A DNA stretch of 64,000 nucleotides, from NCBI GenBank assembly GCA_910576865.1, contig CAJTKE010000015.1, positions 1 through 64,000 of the forward strand, written 5' to 3'. Every line of letters begins with the position of its first letter. Position 1 is the stretch's first letter. The notes below the pieces were generated by a model, which worked only from the letters and a program-made list of their open reading frames with translations, was not told the DNA's origin and did not search any database. Below are positions 58,424-64,000 of the stretch, piece by piece. Both the position numbers and the translations under genes were made by a program. The stretch comes from an uncultured Oscillibacter sp. GTDB taxonomy: Bacteria; Bacillota; Clostridia; Oscillospirales; Oscillospiraceae.

Positions 58424-59953
58424 TTGGAAAACTGCGCCATTGAACTGAAAGGCATCACCAAACGCTTCGGCGAGGTGGTGGCCAATGACGGCATCGACCT
58501 GAAGCTGAACCGGGGGGAAATCCTCTCCCTGCTGGGGGAGAACGGCAGCGGCAAAACCACGCTGATGAACATGCTCTCCGGCATCTACTTCCCCGACGAG
58601 GGCCAGATTTTCGTGAACGGCGAACCCGTCTCCATCCGCTCCCCCCGGGACGCCTTTGCCCACGGCATCGGCATGATTCACCAGCACTACAAGCTGGTGG
58701 ACGTGTTCACCGCCGCGGAAAACATCGTCCTGGGCCTGGAGGAGGGCGGCAAGCTGGACATCAAGGCCGCCGAGGCCAAGGTCCGGGACATCTGCCAGCG
58801 GTATGGCTTCGACATCGACCCGGGACAGAAGATTTACGACATGTCCGTCTCCCAGAAGCAGACGGTGGAAATCGTCAAGGTCCTCTACCGGGGGGCTGAG
58901 ATCCTGATTCTGGACGAGCCCACCGCCGTCCTCACCCCCCAGGAGACCGACAAGCTCTTTGACGTCCTCCGGGCCATGAAGGCCGACGGAAAAGCCATCG
59001 TCATCATCACCCACAAGCTCCACGAGGTCATGGCCCTCTCCGACAAGGTGGCCGTCCTCCGGAAGGGCAAGTACATCGGCACCGTGCAAACCTCCGAGAC
59101 GAACCCCCAGGCCCTGACGGACATGATGGTGGGCCACGCCGTGACCTTGAACATCGACCGCCCCCGGTACGAAAAGCCCGTGGAGCGGCTGGAGGTCAGG
59201 GACCTCACCGTCCTGGACGGCGAGGGAATCAAGAAGCTGGACGCCGTCTCCTTCACCGCCATGGGCGGGGAGATTCTGGGCATCGCCGGCATCGCCGGGT
59301 CCGGCCAGAAGGAGCTGCTGGAGGCCATCTCCGGTCTCTGCCCTGTCAGTAACGGGGAAGTCCTTTACACACCTGACGGCAAAGCCCCTTCCAATCTCGT
59401 CGGCAAGACCCCCATGCAGATTCGAAAGGCCGGGGTGGCCATGGCCTTCGTCCCGGAGGACCGGCTGGGCATGGGCCTCGTGGGGTCCATGGGCATGACG
59501 GGGAACATGATGCTCCGCTCCTGGAAGAAGGGCCGGGGCGTGTTCCTCAATCGAAAGGACCCCAATGAGCTGGCTATGCGGGTGTGGAAGGAGCTGGAGG
59601 TGGTCACCCCCAGCACGGAGTTCCCCGTCCGGCGCATGTCCGGAGGCAATGTCCAGAAGGTGCTGGTGGGCCGGGAGATCGCCAGCGCTCCCTCGGTGCT
59701 CATGACCGCCTACGCGGTCCGGGGCCTGGACATCAACACCTCCTACACCATCTACAACCTGCTGACGGAGCAGAAAATGAAGGGCGTGGCCGTCATCTAC
59801 GTGGGCGAGGACCTGGACGTGCTGCTGGAGCTGTGCGACCGCATCCTGGTTCTCTGCGGCGGAAAGGTCAGCGGCGTGGTGGACGCCCGGTCCGCCACCA
59901 AGGACCAGATCGGCCTGCTGATGACCCGCCTGGGGGGAAAGGAGGGCGCGTAA
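58424..59953 (+). CDS. Nucleoside ABC importer ATPase, two fused nucleotide-binding domains
   Basis: A 509-residue protein with two ABC domains, of the NupO/YufO type. The first is intact: LLGENGSGKTTL (Walker A), VSQKQTVEIVKVL (a degenerate signature) and ILILDEPTAVLTP (Walker B). The second is degenerate: AGIAGSGQKELL has no GKT, and the Walker B region reads VLMTAYAVRGLD, without the catalytic Glu; its signature MSGGNVQKVLVGREI is intact. Degeneracy of the second half is usual in this family. I use the TTG at 58424, 9 bases after AAAGGA. Confidence 0.92.
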   Translation: MENCAIELKGITKRFGEVVANDGIDLKLNRGEILSLLGENGSGKTTLMNMLSGIYFPDEGQIFVNGEPVSIRSPRDAFAHGIGMIHQHYKLVDVFTAAENIVLGLEEGGKLDIKAAEAKVRDICQRYGFDIDPGQKIYDMSVSQKQTVEIVKVLYRGAEILILDEPTAVLTPQETDKLFDVLRAMKADGKAIVIITHKLHEVMALSDKVAVLRKGKYIGTVQTSETNPQALTDMMVGHAVTLNIDRPRYEKPVERLEVRDLTVLDGEGIKKLDAVSFTAMGGEILGIAGIAGSGQKELLEAISGLCPVSNGEVLYTPDGKAPSNLVGKTPMQIRKAGVAMAFVPEDRLGMGLVGSMGMTGNMMLRSWKKGRGVFLNRKDPNELAMRVWKELEVVTPSTEFPVRRMSGGNVQKVLVGREIASAPSVLMTAYAVRGLDINTSYTIYNLLTEQKMKGVAVIYVGEDLDVLLELCDRILVLCGGKVSGVVDARSATKDQIGLLMTRLGGKEGA

Positions 59954-61048
59954 ATGAACCACGAGAAAAAGACACCCCTCATCCGCCTCGCCAAGCGGGA
60001 CGGCATGGAGGGCTGGAAGGTCTGGTGCATCCGAGCCGGGTCCATCCTCTTCGCCCTGCTGCTGGGGGCCCTGGTCATGGCCCTGGCGGGGGCCAACCCC
60101 GTCACCGCCTACGGCACCATGATTTCCGGCGCACTGGGAAAGAAGAGCGCCATCCGCCAGACGGTGAAAATCGCCGTTCCGCTGCTGGGCTGCGCCCTGG
60201 CCATCACTCCCTGCTTCAAGATGCGCTTCTGGAACATCGGCGCGGAGGGCCAGATCACCGCCGGGGCCATTGCCGCCAGCTACTTCGCCCTCTTCTGGGC
60301 GAGCCGCCTGCCCTCCCCCGTGCTGCTGGTGGTCATGGGCATCGCGGGCGCCCTGGCCGGGGGCCTCTGGGCCCTGATTCCCGCCTTCTTCAAGGCCAGG
60401 TGGAACACCAACGAGACGCTGTTCACCCTGATGATGAACTACATCGTCATCGGCGTGGTCCGCTGGCTCCAGGGCGGCCCCTGGGAGGGCCGGAAGGGCT
60501 CCCAGATCATTCCCCAGTTTGACGAGGCCGCCTGCCTCCCCCGGGTGCTGGGAGTCCACTGCGGCTGGATCATCGTGCTGGTGCTGGTGGTCTTCATGCA
60601 CGTCTACATGAACCACACGAAGCACGGCTATGAAATCGCGGTCATCGGAGACAGCATCAACACGGCCCGGTACGCGGGCATGAACGTGGGCCGGGTCATG
60701 ATGCGGACCATGTTCCTCTCCGGAGCCATCAGCGGTCTGGTGGGCTTCATCGTGGCCTCCGGGGCCAACAACACGTTGTACGACGGCGTGGCCGGAGGCG
60801 TGGGCTTCACCTCCATCACCGTTGCCTGGCTCAGCCAGCTGAACGCCTTTGCCATGGTGGGCATCTCCGGCCTGCTGGCGGTTTTGAGCAAGGGGGCCGA
60901 AACCCTCCAGACCCGCATGGCGGTGCCCACGTCCATCTCGGACATCATCACCGGCATCCTGCTCTTCTGCATGCTGGGCTGCGAGTTCTTCATCAACTAC
61001 AAGCTGATCTTCCGCGGCGCGGGAAGGAAGGAGGCACGGCATGAGTGA
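59954..61048 (+). CDS. Nucleoside ABC importer permease 1
   Basis: A 364-residue membrane permease of the NupP/YufP type with about 8-9 segments (MRFWNIGAEGQITAGAIAASYFAL, RYAGMNVGRVMMRTMFLSGAISGL). The start follows the ATPase gene stop immediately. It works with the BMP protein, the double ATPase and the second permease. Confidence 0.92.
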   Translation: MNHEKKTPLIRLAKRDGMEGWKVWCIRAGSILFALLLGALVMALAGANPVTAYGTMISGALGKKSAIRQTVKIAVPLLGCALAITPCFKMRFWNIGAEGQITAGAIAASYFALFWASRLPSPVLLVVMGIAGALAGGLWALIPAFFKARWNTNETLFTLMMNYIVIGVVRWLQGGPWEGRKGSQIIPQFDEAACLPRVLGVHCGWIIVLVLVVFMHVYMNHTKHGYEIAVIGDSINTARYAGMNVGRVMMRTMFLSGAISGLVGFIVASGANNTLYDGVAGGVGFTSITVAWLSQLNAFAMVGISGLLAVLSKGAETLQTRMAVPTSISDIITGILLFCMLGCEFFINYKLIFRGAGRKEARHE

Positions 61049-62036
61049 TTTTCTGAGTCTGTTCCTGGCCCTCATCATCGCCGCCATCACCTACGGCACG
61101 CCGCTGCTCTTCGGCACCCTGGGGGAAATTCTGACGGAGAAGTCCGGCAACCTGAACCTGGGCGTGGAGGGCATCATGTTCATGGGCGGCGCCCTGGGCC
61201 TGGGGGGCGTGTTCTACTATGAGAAGGCGGCGGGAGCCGGAGCCAACGGCCTCCTGGCCGTGGGCATCGGGATTTTCTGCGCCTTCCTGGCGGGGGCCCT
61301 GGCCTCCCTGATCTTCAGCTTCCTCACCATCACCCTCCGGGCCAACCAGAACGTCACCGGTCTGGCCCTGTCCATCTTCGGCACCGGCGTGGGCCAGTTC
61401 ATCGGCGAGTACATGCGGGTCCGGGAGAACGGCTACATCTCCATCGGCAACCACCTGAAGGGCTTCTTCCTGAACTCCCCCTTCCCGGCGGCCCTCCGGA
61501 AAATCCCCGTGATAGGCGGCGTGCTCTTCGGCAACAGCGTGTTCTTCTACCTGGGGCTGATCCTGGCGGTGGGGATGTTCTTCTTCCTGAACCGCACCCG
61601 GGCGGGGCTGTACCTCCGCTCTGTGGGCGAGTCTCCGGCCACGGCGGACGCGGCGGGCATCGCCGTGGAGCGGTACAAGTATCTGGCCACGGTGATCGGC
61701 GGGGGCATCTCCGCCGTGGGCGGCATGGTGTACATCATGACCATCGCCGGGTGTGTCTGGAACCACGAAGGCCTCAGCGGCGTGGGCTGGCTGGCGGTGG
61801 CTCTGGTCATCTTCTGCATGTGGCGGCCCCTGTCCGCCATCTGGGGCTCCGTGCTCTTCGGGGCGCTGATGATCCTCTACCTGCGGCTGGTGCTGCCCTT
61901 CGTGCCCACTCAGCTCTACAAGATTCTGCCCTATGTGGTGACGGTGATCGTGCTCATCGTCTCCAGCATGCGCAACAACAAGGAAAAACAGCCCCCCGCC
62001 AGCCTGGGGCTGGCCTACTTCCGGGAGGACCGGTAA
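61041..62036 (+). CDS. Nucleoside ABC importer permease 2
   Basis: A 331-residue permease of the NupQ/YufQ type (ILTEKSGNLNLGVEGIMFMGG, GLYLRSVGESPATADAAGI). It overlaps the first permease gene by 8 bases, so translation is coupled. It is the last gene of the operon and is followed by a strong terminator. Confidence 0.92.
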   Translation: MSDFLSLFLALIIAAITYGTPLLFGTLGEILTEKSGNLNLGVEGIMFMGGALGLGGVFYYEKAAGAGANGLLAVGIGIFCAFLAGALASLIFSFLTITLRANQNVTGLALSIFGTGVGQFIGEYMRVRENGYISIGNHLKGFFLNSPFPAALRKIPVIGGVLFGNSVFFYLGLILAVGMFFFLNRTRAGLYLRSVGESPATADAAGIAVERYKYLATVIGGGISAVGGMVYIMTIAGCVWNHEGLSGVGWLAVALVIFCMWRPLSAIWGSVLFGALMILYLRLVLPFVPTQLYKILPYVVTVIVLIVSSMRNNKEKQPPASLGLAYFREDR

Positions 62037-62055
62037 GCCCTCCCCCGCGGACGGC

Positions 62056-62102
62056 AAGGGCCCCGCTTTTCGAGATGTTCTCGAAAAGCGGGGCCCTTTT
62101 TT
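62056..62102. terminator. Strong terminator after the nucleoside importer operon
   Basis: GGGCCCCGCTTTTCGAGA (62058-62075) pairs perfectly with 62079-62096 across TGT and is followed by TTTTTT. Its 18-bp stem is among the strongest in the window. Confidence 0.85.
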
Positions 62103-62367
62103 ACAGATTCCCGGCTTGTTTCAGCACCGCGTTCAGGTCCCGGGTGGCGGTTCCGTCCTCCAGGACGAAGCAGGGGATGCCGATGCCGCCGTTTTCCCGG
62201 ATGTCGGCGTAGGCGGGGCTGTCCTGCCGGAGGGCCAGATAGACCTTCAGGTCCGGCAGGCTGGCGGAGAGGTTCTTGAAATCGATCTCCGCTTTCGCCT
62301 CGCTGAGGCGGTTCAGGGCATAGAGGGTGTCGGGGCAGAGGTGGCTTCCAATCACGGTGACTTTCAT
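62101..62367 (-). CDS. Small glutaredoxin-like protein
   Basis: An 88-residue thioredoxin-fold protein. The N-terminal motif VIGSHLCPDTLYALNRL carries a single active-site-like Cys in the CPDT position, and GIGIPCFVLEDG matches the cis-proline region of glutaredoxins. The second Cys of a classical CxxC is missing, so if it is active it would be monothiol. The start at 62367 has the GGAG site 9 bases upstream; an ATG 6 bases earlier is too close. It lies upstream of neither operon neighbour in a clear unit. Confidence 0.7.
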   Translation of the reverse strand: MKVTVIGSHLCPDTLYALNRLSEAKAEIDFKNLSASLPDLKVYLALRQDSPAYADIRENGGIGIPCFVLEDGTATRDLNAVLKQAGNL

Positions 62368-62418
62368 AATCATGTTCTCCTTTTCAAATTTGACAATTTT
62401 GATAATTCAGGTTTTCGC

Positions 62419-63677
62419 TCATTTCAGCGCGCCGGAGGCCAGTTTCTTCTCCAGCCAGTCCTTCCCCTCCACCAGGCGGGTGACCATCATGGAGGCGATG
62501 GTGTCTCCGGCGGCGTTGAGGCAGGTGGCGGCGGGGTCGAAGAGGAAGCCCAGAGTGGCGATGAGGGGGAAGGCCTCGGCGGGGAAGCCGAACATGCTGA
62601 CGATCAGCATCTCTCCCACCAGTCCGCCGCCGGGAGCGCCGGAGAGGACAAAGGCGCTGAGGATGGCCACGGCGATGGCCATGGCGTAGGTGCCCGCCCC
62701 GGTGAAGGGCATGTTGAAGACGCCGAACAGGAAGGCGATCTTCACGATGGAGCTGAGGACGGAGCCGTCCATGTGCATGGTGCAGCCCATGGGCAGCACC
62801 AGATCGCTGACGTCCTTGGGCACGCCGATGGCGTCGCAGGCTTCCTTGTTCACCGGCAGGGTGGCGGCGGAGCTCTGGGTGGCGAAGGCGGTGACGGCGG
62901 GGGTGAAGATGTATTTCAGCATCCGTTTGAGGCCGGTCATCCCCCCGGCGAAGAGGGCGTACAGGGGGAAGAAGATGGCCACGTACAGCAGGCACAGGGG
63001 ATAGTACACCACCATGGAGCGGCCGTAGTCGCTGAGGAGCTGGGGGCCGAACTCGCCCACGAGGTTGGCAAAGTACGCGCCCAGGCCCAGGGGGGCGATG
63101 ATCATGATGACGCCCACGAATTTCATGATGATGTCGTTGAGGTTGGCCAGCAGCTTCCCCACGGGGCTGTTCTCCCCGCCGCAGGAGGCCACGCAGAAGC
63201 CGGTGAGAATGGCGAAAATGATGAGGGGCAGCATATGGGACTTGCTCCACAGGTCCGGGAAGTCGCTGACCGTCAGGGAGCCCACGATCATCTGGGCGGC
63301 GGTCTGGGTCTCCCCCACCTCGGCGGCGGCCAGCTGGATGTTGGTGCCGGCGGAGGGACTGAACAGATTCACCCATACCAGGACGCAGGCGGCGGCCACA
63401 GCCCCCGTGCCCAGGAAGACGGCCACGGTGCCGCCCAGAATCTTCCCCAGGCGGTTCATGTTGGCCATGCTGCCCACGGCGCAGGAGATGGACACGAAGA
63501 CCAGGGGCACCACAATGGTGAAGAGCAGGTTCAGGAAAATATCGCCGATGGGCTTCAGGGTCTGACCCAGGCCAGGGGAAATCACGCCGATCAGGGAACC
63601 GATGGCGATGCCGCCAAGGAGGAGGATGGGGGTCTTATACTGCTGCCAAAGGGTCTGCTTTTTCTTGTCGTAGCCAT
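62419..63677 (-). pseudogene. Dicarboxylate/amino-acid:cation symporter gene with an apparent one-base frameshift near the start
   Basis: A DAACS-family (sodium:dicarboxylate) symporter of about 419 residues with the usual segments (TIVVPLVFVSISCAVGSM, FATQSSAATLPV, PMGCTMHMDGS, LSGAPGGGLVGEM). The main frame has no start codon near its proper N-terminus (KKKQTLWQQYK). An ATG with a good GGAG site lies at 63677 but is one base out of frame. Adding one A in its AGAAAAAG stretch gives MATTKKKQTLWQ and joins the two. Either the base is missing from the assembly or the gene is damaged. A TTG further upstream in frame has no ribosome site. Confidence 0.75.
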
Positions 63678-63743
63678 GATAACATCTCCATTTCTCGTTT
63701 CTTTGGTGTCTCTTTTCCTGTCTTTGTCCGGCAAGGAAAGTTC

Positions 63744-64000
63744 TCAAAGGCGGCTGACGGCGGCCTCCAGCTGGTGGAGAGCCCGCTCCAGCACGCTCCG
63801 GGGACAAGCGGCGTTGAGGCGCATATAACCGTTCAGGCTCCGCCCGAAGGTGCACCCGTCGTTCAGGCCCAGCCGGGCCTCCCGGATCATGAAGTCATGG
63901 AGCTCCTGGTTGCTCAGACCCAGCGCCCGGCAGTCCAGCCACATGAGATAGGTGGCGTCCGGGGCGTAGGTCCGGATCTTGGGAATGTGCCGCTCACAGT
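63744..64000 (-). CDS. PatB/MalY-type aminotransferase or cystathionine beta-lyase (C-terminal part only)
   Basis: About 85 C-terminal residues of a class I/II PLP enzyme of the PatB/MalY group, cut by the window end. Visible text: IPKIRTYAPDATYLMWLDCRALG, then LGLNDGCTFG and YMRLNAACPRSVLERAL, all typical. These enzymes cleave cystathionine or cysteine, or transfer amino groups. It is immediately upstream of the symporter gene on the same strand, which could supply a related amino acid. Confidence 0.85.
   Translation of the reverse strand, partial: CERHIPKIRTYAPDATYLMWLDCRALGLSNQELHDFMIREARLGLNDGCTFGRSLNGYMRLNAACPRSVLERALHQLEAAVSRL

Noticed and set aside
56999..61090. A 1363-codon open frame on the minus strand
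   Set aside because: It is the mirror of the nucleoside importer operon. GC-rich codons leave few stops on the opposite strand. The product is low-complexity His/Gly/Val-rich text with no family motifs.
1..64000. CRISPR arrays, rRNA and tRNA genes
   Set aside because: No regularly spaced repeats and no tRNA- or rRNA-like segments were noticed when reading both strands, although a tRNA could be missed by eye.

Overview
This window looks like the chromosome of a GC-rich, anaerobic, spore-forming member of the class Clostridia, most likely an Oscillospiraceae relative of Flavonifractor, Oscillibacter or Lawsonibacter. That placement is inferred from several things seen together: a GC-rich backbone with Firmicutes-style promoters and strong AGGAGG ribosome sites; the smc-ftsY-rph-rdgB-yhbY-nadD-rsfS housekeeping block; a pyruvate:ferredoxin oxidoreductase; a tryptophanase-type lyase paired with an NSS transporter; and a BMP-type nucleoside ABC importer. 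No rRNA, tRNA or CRISPR array was seen.

Positions 1 to about 10.47 kb are the right end of an integrative mobile element. It holds a DnaC-like ATPase (cut by the window edge), a TnpW-like protein, a minus-strand DNA-processing block (YqaJ exonuclease, RecD2-like helicase, a protein I suspect is a single-strand annealing protein, and a truncated CHC2 primase-like protein), a long AT-rich control region, a small DeoR-like regulator, a short SHOCT-like protein and an AT-rich large serine recombinase. The recombinase reading frame runs past the probable attachment site into host DNA.

From 10.5 to 16.9 kb a minus-strand operon encodes a LacI regulator, a carbohydrate ABC importer without its own ATPase, a soluble metallo-beta-lactamase-fold protein and a PfkB kinase. 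Two LacI-type operators lie upstream. A cation:proton antiporter, carbamate kinase and MntP manganese exporter follow (17.1-20.2 kb). At 20.2-22.8 kb is an accessory patch: a DUF4397 protein with proline/glycine repeats, an HNH nuclease and a small glycine-tailed protein, set in very GC-rich DNA with two identical 52-bp repeats that resemble sigma-K promoters. A large hybrid histidine kinase follows (23.3-26.4 kb).

From 26.5 to 36.8 kb a minus-strand housekeeping cluster covers ribosome silencing (rsfS), cell-wall polymer attachment (LCP), NAD synthesis (a NadD-YqeK fusion), RNA binding and processing (YhbY, RNase PH), nucleotide sanitation (rdgB), membrane targeting (ftsY) and chromosome condensation (smc). 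Next come a KamA-family radical SAM protein behind a terminator-bearing leader, a LytTR protein, a sigma/anti-sigma/secreted-protein operon, a DUF1919 protein, pyruvate:ferredoxin oxidoreductase, a phosphodiester glycosidase, a radical SAM protein and an HxlR regulator.

From 49.3 to 54.3 kb an aromatic amino-acid module has a tryptophanase-like lyase plus an NSS transporter on the minus strand, and a divergent DauR/YheO-like regulator followed by a YczE-like membrane protein broken at a nine-G run. The window ends with a GNAT acetyltransferase, a FapA/DUF342 protein, a four-gene nucleoside ABC importer (57.0-62.0 kb), a small glutaredoxin-like protein, a dicarboxylate-type symporter with an apparent one-base frameshift at its start, and the C-terminal part of a PatB-type aminotransferase. 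The two single-base lesions, both in homopolymer-rich stretches, may be assembly errors or real mutations.
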